DNA of 64,000 nucleotides from positions 55,344,617 through 55,408,616 of the forward strand of contig NC_087070.1 of NCBI RefSeq assembly GCF_963678635.1. Direction: 5' to 3'. The notes below the pieces were generated by a model that saw nothing but the letters and a program-made list of their open reading frames with translations, ran no database searches and was not told where the DNA came from. Source of the stretch: Symsagittifera roscoffensis (Eukaryota; Xenacoelomorpha; Acoela; Convolutidae). Positions 53,198 through 64,000 of the stretch are shown in pieces (the stretch's first letter is position 1; each line of letters begins with the position of its first letter). The position numbers and the translations under genes are program-made.

Positions 53198-53961
53198 AGA
53201 TGATGGAACAAATGAGGACGTGAGCAAGAAAAGAAGAGAATAAGAAAAAACTTGATTGTCTTTGTGTGTTAAAACTTGAACCAATCAACCAATTTTTGAT
53301 TATTGAACTTGTTAAACTTTTTGTTTTGACTTAGTTTGGTCAAACCGAACTTTGAAAATTGTTACAATTGTTAAAATTGTTGAAAGAGAATTTTAGTTAT
53401 ACTACTTATGTATATATATAGAACATAGGTGAGTATATTTACCTATTTAAACACGACTGAAGTTTTTAACCTGTGTAAGACACAATTTCACTGTGTGGCG
53501 ACATGGTAGGTTTGGGTAAACTCGCTCGAGAAGGGTGAGTAACTCAATAACTTTCCTAGCCACAGAGTTTCTTAGTTTTAATATCGAATAGGACCGCATA
53601 AATAACTGATTATACTTGGTGAGTGATGTTAAGTTACTTTTAACGGGTGCGTGGCCCTGCCACGTCCCACTTTTTAATCATAAAGAGCGAAAAGAAGTTT
53701 TATGGCAAGACGACGTAAGTAGTCAGAAAAGAAATTTTATCTAGGACGTTCCTCTTGGTGCAAATTTTGTGAAAATGTTGAAAGGCAGTGAGATGCAGTT
53801 TGATGCCATTTGTGAACAGGTAGTGAGTTGAGGTGGAGTAGATAAATTTCATTTTCTTATGCGATTTGTAAGATTGATTACAGAGAACTGGAACACTACT
53901 TGACGATAACCCCGTGTTATGCGATCAATAGGGACATTGATGGGGATTTGTCCGGGGAGTA

Positions 53962-54834
53962 TGTGCCATTCTGCCAGAGTGGCACAGCGCGACCTTCCGG
54001 CGGGACAGAAAAAAACGAATAAAGGCCTTAATAACCAAAAAGTATTGCGAAGGAGGGTAGGAATATTCTAGAATTTTTACTTTTAAAATTTCGAACGAAG
54101 AGTGAATATTTCTGAGAAATAGAAAAAGACGGCCATTTTGACTGGAAAGGACGAAAAAACAGAACAACGACAATATTGTGGAAAACGGTCGCACAAGAGA
54201 CGAGAAATACGAATCCTCTTATCGTGGCAACAACACACGATAAGACTCTTAGCTGTGGATATTAGTGGAGAAGGAAGCTTCAGTGGAGAAGGAATATTCC
54301 ACGGAACCCTCCTGTGCCACAATTTGGGAGAGATAAGAACGTTATCTCAGGAAGATTTCGGGAGCGGAGGCTTGGTCCCCCAGAGACTGTTGTATGTGAA
54401 GGGACTATATAAAACTGACTTTGTAGCTACTTGGATGTCGTGAAATTTTGAATTAACACCGGTATTATTTGATATTTTAGAATATGAGTAGCTAAAAAGA
54501 AGAAAGGGTCCAATGGATTTAATATAGTACTGTCACACAAAAACATATTAAAATAGGTTGTTCGAGCGGTGTTTCTAATAGAAATCACGTAGTCTCAGGA
54601 TCCGAGACTCAGCTATGTGGTTGTGTTCGCATGTAAACGAAAGCTGATCAAAAGTCGTTTGACTGATGGCCTAAAAATAGTAACTTTTTACTTAGCCCTG
54701 AACAGAGCAGAAAATCAACTGGCAAGGTCGAGATGGTGAAAAACGAGTAGGATTAAGGTAACTGACGCCTGTCAGTCGTTAATAGGTACTTTTTCTACGC
54801 TCCGTCGCTGTGTAGTATTTGGGCAAATGTTACA
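53962..54834 (+). repeat. Duplicated LTR (873 bp)
   Basis: A copy of the 3' LTR with an 11-base shortfall (one 10-base deletion at AGGGTCCAATGG and one single-base deletion) and very few substitutions. TATA at 54406-54414. It did not arise by its own insertion: the flanks match the 3' end of the element on one side and the same satellite junction on the other. Confidence 0.92.
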
Positions 54835-57800
54835 AAAAATTGGAGATAGTCAAAATTAACGTTTTTATTTTGGGTCTTATCTTTGAAAAATAAAATTTTT
54901 CGGGCAAAATTCTTCCGAATCAGGCTGATTCAGAAACTGGGTCTTAGTTTCGATTGCTCAAAACTGTACAAAATCCATTTCTGACCTCTCAGTGAAAAAA
55001 CATCTCGTTTTAATTTTTGTCGGGTTTCGGAAGGTGTAACTTTTTTTTTGAGTTTTGGGTTTACCAATCTTCAATATTAATCGATAGTCTTATACTTCAC
55101 AGGCGAACAAAATGCTGCGTTTTTTCAAATGTTTTTTCAACAAAAAATTTTTAAATATTTTTTTTGGAAACAGCCGATTCGAGCAGAGTGTACCAAAAAA
55201 ACTGGAAAACGTCATAATTGCCGTTGTTATTGTGGGTTTTATCTTTAAAAAATAAAGTTTTTCGAGCAAAGTTCCTCCGAAGCAGGTTGATTCAGAGACT
55301 GGGTGTTAGTTTTGATTGCTCGAAACTGTACAAAAACTATTTCTGACCTCTCAGTAAAAAAACATCTCGTTTTATTTTTTGTGGGGTTTCGGAAGGTGTA
55401 ACTTTTTTTTGAGTTTTGGGTTTACCAATCTTCAATATTAATCGATAGTCTTATACTTCACAGGCGAACAAAATGCTGCGTTTTTTCAAATGTTTTTTCA
55501 ACAAAAAATTTTTAAATATTTTTTTTTGGAAACAGCCGGTTCGAGCAGTGTACCAAAAAAACTAGAAAATGTCATATTTACCATTGTTATTGTGGGTCTT
55601 ATCTTTAAAAAATAAAGTTTTTCGAGCAAAATTCCTCCGAAGCAGGTTGATTCAGAGACTGGGTGTTAGTTTTGATTGCTCGAAACTGTACAAAAACTAT
55701 TTCTGACCTCTCAGTAAAAAAACATCTCGTTTTATTTTTTGTGGGGTTTCGGAAGGTGTAACTTTTTTTTCGAGTTTTGGGTTTACCAATCTTCAATATT
55801 AATCGATAGTCTTATACTTCACAGGCGAACAAAATGCTGCGTTTTTTCAAATGTTTTTTCAAAAAAAATTTGAATTTTTTTTTTTTGGAAACAGTCGATT
55901 CGACCAAAGTGTACCAAAAAAAACTGGAAAACGTCATAATTAGCGTTGTTATTGTGGGTCTTATCTTTGGAAATTAAAATTTTTCGGGCAAAATTCTTCC
56001 GAATCAGGCTGATTCAGAAACTGGGTGTTAGTTTCGATTGCTCAAAACTGTACAAAATCCATTTCTGACCTCTCAAAGAAAAAACATCTCGTTTTAATTT
56101 TTGTCGGGGTTCGGAAGGTGTAACTTTTTTTTTCGAGTTCTGGGTTTACCAATCTTCATTATCAATCCATTGTCTTATATTTCACAGGCGAAGAAAATGC
56201 TGCGTTTTTTCAAATGTTTTTTCAACAAAAAATTTTAATTTTTTTTTGGAAACAGTCGATTCGAGCATAGTGTACCAAAAAAACTGGAAAACGTCATAAT
56301 TGCCGTTGTTATTGTGGGTCTTATCATTAAAACATAAAATTTTTCGGGCGAAATTCTTCCGAATCAGGCTGATTCAGAAACTGGGTGTTAGTCTCGATTG
56401 CTCAAAACTGTAACAAAATCCATTTCTGACCTCTCAGTGAAAAAACATCTCGTTTCAATTTTTGTCGAGTTTCGGAAGGTGTAATTTTTTTTTCGAGTTT
56501 TGGATTTACCAATCTTCAATATCAATCGATTGTCTTATATTTCACAGGCGAAGAAAATGCTGCGTTTTTTCAAATGTTTTTTCAACAAAAAATTTTTAAA
56601 TATATTTTTTTGGAAACAGTCGATTCGAGCATAGTGTACCAAAAAAACTAGAAAATGTCATATTTACCATTGTTATTGTGGGTCTTATCTTTAAAAAATA
56701 AAGTTTTTTGAGCAAAATTCTTCCGACACTGGTTGATTCAGAGACTGGGTGTTAGTTTTGATTGCTCGAAACTGTACAAAACCCATTTCTGACCTCTCAG
56801 TAAAAAAATATCTCGTTTTATTTTTTGTGGGGTTTCGGAAGGTGTATCTTTTTTTCGAGTTTTGGGTTTACCAATCTTCAATATCAATCGATTGTCTTAT
56901 ATTTCACAGGCGAAGAAAATGCTGCGTTTTTTCAAATGTTTTTTTTTTTTCAACAAAAAATTTTAATTTTTTTTTTGGAAACAGTCGAGTCGAGCAAAGT
57001 GTACCAAAAAAAACTGAAAAACGTCATAACTACCGTTGTTATTGTGGGTCTTATCTTTGGAAAATAAAGTTTTTCGGGCAAAATTCTTCCGAATCAGGCT
57101 GATTCAGAAACTGGGTGTTAGTTTCGATTGCTCAAAACTGTACAAAATCCATTTCTGACCTCTCAAAGAAAAAACATCTCGTTTTAATTTTTGTCGGGTT
57201 TCGGAAGGTGTAATTTTTTTTTCGAGTTTTGGGTTTACCAATCTTCATTATCAATCCATTGTCTTATATTTCACAGGCGAAGAAAATGCTGCGTTTTTTC
57301 AAATGTTTTTTCAACAAAAAATTTTAATTTTTTTTTGGAAACAGTCGATTCGAGCATAGTGTACCAAAAAAACTGGAAAACGTCATAATTGCCGTTGTTA
57401 TTGTGGGTCTTATCATTAAAACATAAAATTTTTCGGGCGAAGTTCTTCCGAATCAGGCTGATTCAGAAAATGGGTGATAGTCTCGATTGCTCAAAACTGT
57501 ACAAAATCCATTTCTGACCTCTCAGTGAAAAAACATCTCGTTTTAGTTTTTGTCGAGTTTCGGAAGGTGTAATTTTTTTTTCGAGTATTGGATTTACCAA
57601 TCTTCAATATCAATCGATTGTCTTATATTTCACAGGCGAAGAAAATGCTGCGTTTTTTCAAATTTTTTTTCAACAAAAAATTTTTAAATATTTTTTTTGG
57701 AAACAGTCGATTCGAGCATAGTGTACCAAAAAAACTAGAAAATGTCATATTTACCATTGTTATTGTGGGTCTTATGTTAAAAAAATAAAGTTTTTCCTGC

Positions 57801-60800
57801 AAAATTCTTCCGAAGCAGGTTGATTCAGAGACTGGGCGTTAGTTTTGATTGCTCGAAACTGTACAAAACCCAATTCTGACCTCTCAGTAAAAAAACATCT
57901 CGTTTTATTTTTTGTGGGGTTTCGGAAGGTGTAACTTTTTTTCGAGTTTTGGGTTTACCAATCTTCAATATCGTTCGATTGTCTTATATATCACAGGCGA
58001 AGAAAATGCTGCGTTTTTTCAAATGTTTTTTCAACAAAAAATTTTAATTTTTTTTTTTGGAAACAGTCGATTCGAGCATAGTGTACCAAAAAAAACTGAA
58101 TAACGTCATAATTACCGTTGTTATTGTGGGTCTTATCTTTGGAAAATAAAATTTTTCGGGCAAAATTCTTCCGAATCAGGCTGATTCAGAAACTGGGTGT
58201 TAGTTTCGATTGCTCAAAACTGTACAAAATCCATTTCTGACCTCTCAAAGAAAAAACATCTCGTTTTAATTTTTGTCGGGTTTCGGAAGGTTTAACTTTT
58301 TTTCGAGTTTTGGGTTTACCAATCTTCAATATCAATCGATTGTCTTATATTTCACAGGCGAAGAAAATGCTGCGTTTTTTCAAATGTTTTTTCAACAAAA
58401 AATTTTAATTTTTTTTTGGAAACAGTCGATTTGAGCATAGTGTACCAAAAAAACTGGAAAACGTCATAATTACCGTTGTTACTGTGGATTTTATCTTTGG
58501 AAAATAAAATGTTTCGGGCAAAATTCTTCCGAATCAGGCTGATTCAGAAACTGGGTGTTAGTTTCGATTGCTCAAAACTGTACAAAATCCATTTCTGACC
58601 TCTCAAAGAAAAAACATCTCGTTTTAATTTTTGTCGGGTTTCGGAAGGTTTAACTTTTTTCGAATTTTGGGTTTACCAATCTTCAATATCAATCGATTGT
58701 CTTATATTTCACAGGCGAAGAAAATGCTGATTTTTTTTCAAATGTTTTTTCAACAAAAAATTTTAATTTTTTTTTGGAAACAGTCGATTCGAGCATAGTG
58801 TACCAAAAAAACTGGAAAACGTCATAATTACCGTTGTTACTGTGGATTTTTTCTTTGGAAAATAAAATGTTTCGGGCAAAATTCTTCCGAATCAGGCTGA
58901 TTCAGAAACTGGGTGTTAGTCTCGATTGCTCAAAACTGTACAAAATCCATTTCTGACCTCTCAGTGAAAAAACATCTCGTTTTAATTTTTGTCGGGTTTC
59001 AGAAGGTGTAATTTTTTTTTCGAGTTTTGGATTTACCAATCTTCAATATCAATCAATTTTCTTATATTTTACAGGTGAAGAGTGTGCTGCGCCTTTTCTA
59101 TTAGTTTTTTCAACGAAAATTTACAGTCGATTCGAGCATAGTGTACAAAAAAACTAGAAAATGTCATATTTACCGTGGTTATTGTGGTCCTTATCTTTAA
59201 AAAATAAAGTTTTTCGAGCGAAATTCTTCCGAAGCAGGTTGATTCAGAGACTGGGTGTTAGTTTTGATTGCTCGAAACTGTACAAAACCCATTTCTGACC
59301 TCTCAGTAAAAAAACATCTCGTTTTATTTTTTGTGGGGTTTCGGAAGGTGTAACTTTTTTTTCGAGTTTTGGGTTTACCAATCTTCAATATTAATCGATT
59401 GTCTTTTACTTTACAGGCGAAGAAAATGCTGCGTTTTTTCAAATGTTTTTTCAAAAAAAAATCGAATCTTTTTTGGAAACAGTCGATTCGAGCATAGTGT
59501 ACCAAAAAAACTGGAAAACGTCATAATTACCGTTGTTATTGTGGGTCTTATTTTTGGAAAATAAAGTTTTTCGGGCAAAACTCTTCCGAATCAGGCTGAT
59601 TCAGAAACTGCGTGTTAGTTTTGATTGCTCAAAACTGTACAAAATCCTTTTCTGACCTCTCAAAGAAAAAACATCTCGTTTTAATTTTTGTCGGGTTTCG
59701 GAAGGTGTTTTTTTTTATTCGAGTTTTGGATTTACCAATCTTCAATATCAATCGATTGTCTTATATTTGACAGGCGAAGAGTATGCTGGGCCTTTTCAAA
59801 TGTTATTTCAACAAAAATTTTAAATATTTTTTTGAAAACAGTCGATTCGAGCATAGTGTACCAAAAAAACTGGAAAACGTCTTAATTACCGTTGTTATTG
59901 TGGGTCTTATCTTTAAAAAATAAAATTTTTCGGGCGAAAATCTTCGGAATCAGGCTGATTCAGAAACTGGGTGTTAGTTTCGATTGCTCAAAATTGTACA
60001 AAATCCATTTCTGACCTCTCAGTGAAAAAACATCTCGTTTTAATTTTTGTCGAGTTTCGGAAGGTGTAATTTTTTTTTCGAGTTTTGGATTTACCAATCT
60101 TCAATATCAATCGATTGTCTTATATTTCACAGGCGAAGAGTATGATGCGCCTTTTCAATTGTTTTTTCAACAAAATTTTAAACTTTTTTTGGAAACAGTC
60201 GATTCGAGCATAGTGTACCAAAAAAACTAGAAAATATCATATTTACCGTTGTTATTGTGGGTCTTATCTTTGAAAAATAAAGTTTTTCGAGCAAAATTTT
60301 TCCGAAGCAGGTTGATTCATAGGCTGGGTGTTAGTTTTGATTGCTCGAAACTGTACAAAACCCATTTCTGACCTCTCAGTAAAAAAAAACACTTTTATGT
60401 GGGGTTTCGGAAGGTGTAAATTTATTTTCTAGTTTTGGATTTACCCATCTTCAATATCAATTGATTGTCTTATATTCCTCAGGCGAAGAAAATGCTGCGT
60501 TCTTTCAAATGTTTTTCAACAAAAAATTTTAGATTTTTTCCTTTTGGAAACAGTCGATTCGAGCATAGTGTACCAAAAAAACTGGAAAACGTCATAATTA
60601 CCGTTGTTATTGTGGGTCTTATCTTTGAAAAAGAAAATTTTTCGGGCAAAATTTTTCCGAATCAGGCTGATTCAGAAACTGGGTGTTAGTTTCGATTGCT
60701 CAAAACTGTATAAAGTCCATTTCTGACCTCTCAGTGAAAAAACATCTCGTTTTAGTTTTTGTCGGGTTTCGGAAGGTGTAACTTTTTATTCGAGTTTTGG

Positions 60801-63800
60801 ATTTACCAGTCTTCAATATCAATCGATTGTCTTATATTTGACAGGCGAAGAGTATGCTGCGCCCTTTCATGTTTTTTCAACAAAAATTTTAAATATTTTT
60901 TTGGAAACAGTCGAATCGAGCATAGTGTACCAAAAAAACTGGAAAACGTCATTTTTGCCGTTGTTATTGTGGATCTTATCTGTGAAAGATAATGTTTTGG
61001 GGCACAATTCGATTGCTCGAAACTGTACAAAACCCATTTCTGATCTCTCAAAAAAAATCATCTCGTTTTAATTTTTGTCGGGTTTCTGAAGGTGTAACTT
61101 TTTTTCAAGTTTTGGATATACCAATCTTCAATATCAATCGATTGTCTTGTATTTCACAGGCGAAGAGTATACTGCGCCTTTTCAAAAGTTTTTTCAACAA
61201 AAATTCCAAATATTTTTTTGGAAACTGTCGATTCGAACATAGTGTACCAAAAAAACTGGAAAACGTCATATTTACCGTTTAATTTTGGGTCTTATCTTTG
61301 ACAAATAATGTCTTTCGGGCAAAAATCTTCCAAAGCAGGTTAATTTAGAGTCTGAGTGTTCATTTTGATCGCTCGAAACTGTACAAAAGCCTTTTCTGAC
61401 CTCTTAAAGAAAAAACATCTCGTTTTATCTTTTGTCGGATTTCGGAAGGTGTAAATTTTTTTTACCAACTTTCAATATCAATCGATTGTCTTTAAATTCC
61501 CAGGTGAAGAGTGTGCTGCCCCTTTTTTATTAGTTTTTTCAACGAAAATTTTAAATATATTTTGGAAACAGTCGATTCGAGCAAAGGGTACCAAAAAAAA
61601 TTGGAGAACGTCATGATTAACGATTTTATTTTGGGTCTTATCTTTGGAAAATAAAGTTTATTTTTGCAAAATTCTTCCGAATCAGGCTGATTCAGAAACT
61701 GGGTGTTAATTTCGATTGCTCAAAACTGTACAAAACCTATTTCTGACCTCTCAGTGAAAAAACATCTCGTTTTAGTTTTTGTCGGGTTTCGGAAGATGTA
61801 ACTTTTTTTTCGAGTTTTGGATTTACCAATCTTCAATATCAATCGATTGTCTTATATTTCACAGGCGAAGAGTATGCTGCGTTTTTTCAAATGTTTTTTC
61901 AACAAAAATTCTAAATATTTTTTTGGAAACTGTCGATTCGAGCATAGTGTACCAAAAAAACTGGAAAACGTCATATTTACCGTTTAATTTTGGGTCTTAT
62001 CTTTGAAAATTAATGTCTTTTGGGCAAAAATCTTCCAAAGCAGGTTAATTTAGAGTCTGAGTGTTCATTTTGATTGCTCGAAACGGTACAAAAGCCTTTT
62101 CTGACCTCTTAGTGAAAACACATCTCGTTTTATTTTTTGTCGGATTTCGGAAGGTGTAAATTTTTTTTACCAACTTTCGAATCAATCGATTGTCTTTAAA
62201 ATCCCAGGTGAAGAGTGTGCTGCGCCTTTTTTTATTAGTTTTTTCAACGAAAATTTTAAATATATTTTGGAGACAGTCGATTCGAGCATAGGGTACCAAA
62301 AAAATTGGAGAACGTCATAATTAACGTTTTTATTTTGGGTCTTATCTTTGAAAAATAAAGTTTTTTTTTGCAAAATTTTTCCGAATCAGGCTGATTCAGA
62401 AACTGGGTGTTAGTTTCGATTGCTCAAAACTGTACAAAATCTATTTCTGACCTCTCAGTGAAAAAACATCTCGTTTTAGTTTTTGTCGGGTTTCGGAAGA
62501 TGTAACTTTTTTTTCGAGTTTTTGGATTTACCGATCTTCAATATCAATCGATTGTCTTATATTTCTCAGGCGAAGATTATGCTGCGCCTTTTCAAAAGTT
62601 TTTTCAACAAAAATTTCAAATGTTTTTTTGGAAACAGTCGATTCGAGCATAGTGCACCAAAAAAAACTTTAAAAAAATGTCATATTTACTGTCGTTTTTG
62701 TGGGTCTTATCTTTGAAAAATAAAGTTTTTCGAGCAAAATTCTTCCGAATCAGGTTGATTCAGAGACTGGGTGTTAGTTTTGATTGCTCGAAACTGTACA
62801 AAACCCATTTCTGACTTCTCAGTAAAAAAAAACATCTCGTTTTATTTTTTGTTGTGTTTCGGAAGGTGTAAATTTTTTTTACCAACTTTCAAATCAATCG
62901 ATTGTCTTTAAAATCCCAGGTGAAGAGTGTGCTGCGCCTTTTTTTATTAGTTTTTTCAACGAAAATTTTAAATATATTTTGGAGACAGTCGATTCGAGCA
63001 TAGGGTACCAAAAAAATTGGAGAACGTCATAATTAACGTTTTTATTTTGGGTCTTATCTTTGAAAAATAAAGTTTTTTTTTTGCAAAATTTTTCCGAATC
63101 AGGCTGATTCAGAAACTGGGTGTTAGTTTCGATTGCTCAAAACTGTACAAAATCTATTTCTGACCTCTCAGTGAAAAAACATCTCGTTTTAGTTTTTGTC
63201 GGGTTTCGGAAGATGTAACTTTTTTTTCGAGTTTTTGGATTTACCGATCTTCAATATCAATCGATTGTCTTATATTTCTCAGGCGAAGATTATGCTGCGC
63301 CTTTTCAAATGTTTTTTCAACAAAAATTTCAAATGTTTTTTTGGAAACAGTCGATTCGAGCATAGTGCACCAAAAAAAACTTTAAAAAAATGTCATATTT
63401 ACTGTCGTTTTTGTGGGTCTTATCTTTGAAAAAAAAAGTTTTTCGAGCAAAATTCTTCCGAATCAGGTTGATTCAGAGACTGGGTGTTAGTTTTGATTGC
63501 TCGAAACTGTACAAAACCCATTTCTGACTTCTCAGTAAAAAAAAACATCTCGTTTTATTTTTTGTGGGGTTTCGGAAGATGTAACTTTTTTTTCGAGTTT
63601 TGGATTTACCAATCTTCAATATCAATCGATTGTCTTATATTTCACAGGCGAAGAGTATGCTGCGTTTTTTCAAATGTTTTTTCAATAAAATTTTAAATTT
63701 TTTTGGAAACAGTCGATTCGAGCATAGTGTACCAAAAAAACTGGAAAATGTCACATTTACCGTTGTTATTGTGGGTCTTATCTTTGAAAAATAAATTTTT

Positions 63801-64000
63801 TCGAGCAAAATTCTTCCGAACCAGGTTGATTTAGAGACTGGGTGTTAGTTTTGATTGCTCGAAACTGTACAAAACCCATTTCTGACCTCTAAGTAAAAAA
63901 AACTTCTCGTTTTATTTTTTGTGGGGTTTCGGAAAGTGTAACTTTTTTTCGAGTTTTGGATTTACCAATCTTCAATATCAATTGATTGTCTTATATTTCA
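54835..64000 (+). repeat. Satellite array, right block
   Basis: About 25 monomers run to the window end. 54835-57383 corresponds to the middle block. From about 59 kb both variants mix. A two-monomer period of 713 bp is clear at 62.0-63.4 kb (copies starting near 62483 and 63196). No gene is seen. The recurring short frame beginning SGFGRCNFFFEFW is a by-product of the repeat. Confidence 0.9.

Larger units (their letters stand above)
52741..57383 (+). repeat. Tandem segmental duplication of 48086-52740
   Basis: From TGAAAGAATATGGTC onward the sequence repeats 48086 at a constant offset of 4655 through coding tail, 3' UTR and LTR, then through satellite until the same GTGTACCAAAAAAACTGGAAAACGTCA end near 57383. 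The coding and UTR parts differ by only a handful of bases (three in the coding tail). Satellite parts differ more, probably from monomer exchange. The junction shows at most a few bases of homology. Confidence 0.92.

Noticed and set aside
52741-54834. An independent 5'-truncated insertion of the element
   Set aside because: The same satellite follows the LTR as at 50191, and the satellite before it ends without a target duplication. Segmental duplication explains both edges.

Overview
The window is repeat-rich DNA from an animal, almost certainly an invertebrate. Spliceosomal introns, a non-LTR (LINE) retrotransposon with an APE-type endonuclease, a Ty3/gypsy LTR element and tandem satellites all point to a metazoan nucleus. 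I cannot name the species. The flanks are very AT-rich and the LTR-element genes are much closer to 50% GC (judged by eye). I see no intact ordinary host gene: every recognisable coding stretch is a mobile element or a broken gene fragment.

Region 1 (1-19.4 kb) is a pile of degraded repeats. A composite unit of about 3.7 kb occurs two and a bit times in tandem (1-3762, 3763-7439, start of a third at 7440). Each unit joins the 5' part of a LINE (about 347-bp leader monomers, an ORF1-like domain, the first residues of the endonuclease) to a fragment resembling Maverick/adintovirus-type proteins. From 8.6 to 11.7 kb a longer forward LINE copy carries endonuclease-RT linker, RT and C-terminus. 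From 11.7 to 15.6 kb further copies lie in reverse, so the region is a large imperfect inverted repeat. It is bordered by a second tandem repeat of about 360 bp (7.6-8.6 and 15.6-18.1 kb). At 18.15-19.06 kb lies an unrecognised three-exon pseudogene.

Region 2 is an AT-rich satellite with monomers of about 340-365 bp, at 19.44-25.3, 50.2-52.7 and 54.8-64 kb. It shows local higher-order periods.

Region 3 (25309-50190) is the main object: one 24,882-bp LTR retrotransposon inserted in the satellite. It has two 884-bp TG...CA LTRs that differ at about 5% of positions. Inside are a 3-kb highly structured leader, gag with two CCHC knuckles, and a Ty3/gypsy pol (protease, RT, RNase H, long acidic spacer, HHCC-DDE integrase). 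Then comes about 10.7 kb of extra sequence not found in an ordinary gypsy element: a macro-domain ORF, an SGNH-hydrolase ORF, probably a second SGNH domain, and about 2000 codons I do not recognise. A copy of the element's 3' terminal block sits exactly between pol and this cargo, which suggests the cargo was added behind an older 3' end. The copy is dead (nonsense codons, frameshifts, a triplicated integrase zinc finger), so the window shows the architecture of the family rather than a working element.

Region 4 (52741-57383) is a tandem segmental duplication of 48086-52740. It contains the element's last coding part, 3' UTR, 3' LTR and adjoining satellite. It is nearly identical to its source and so much younger than the insertion.
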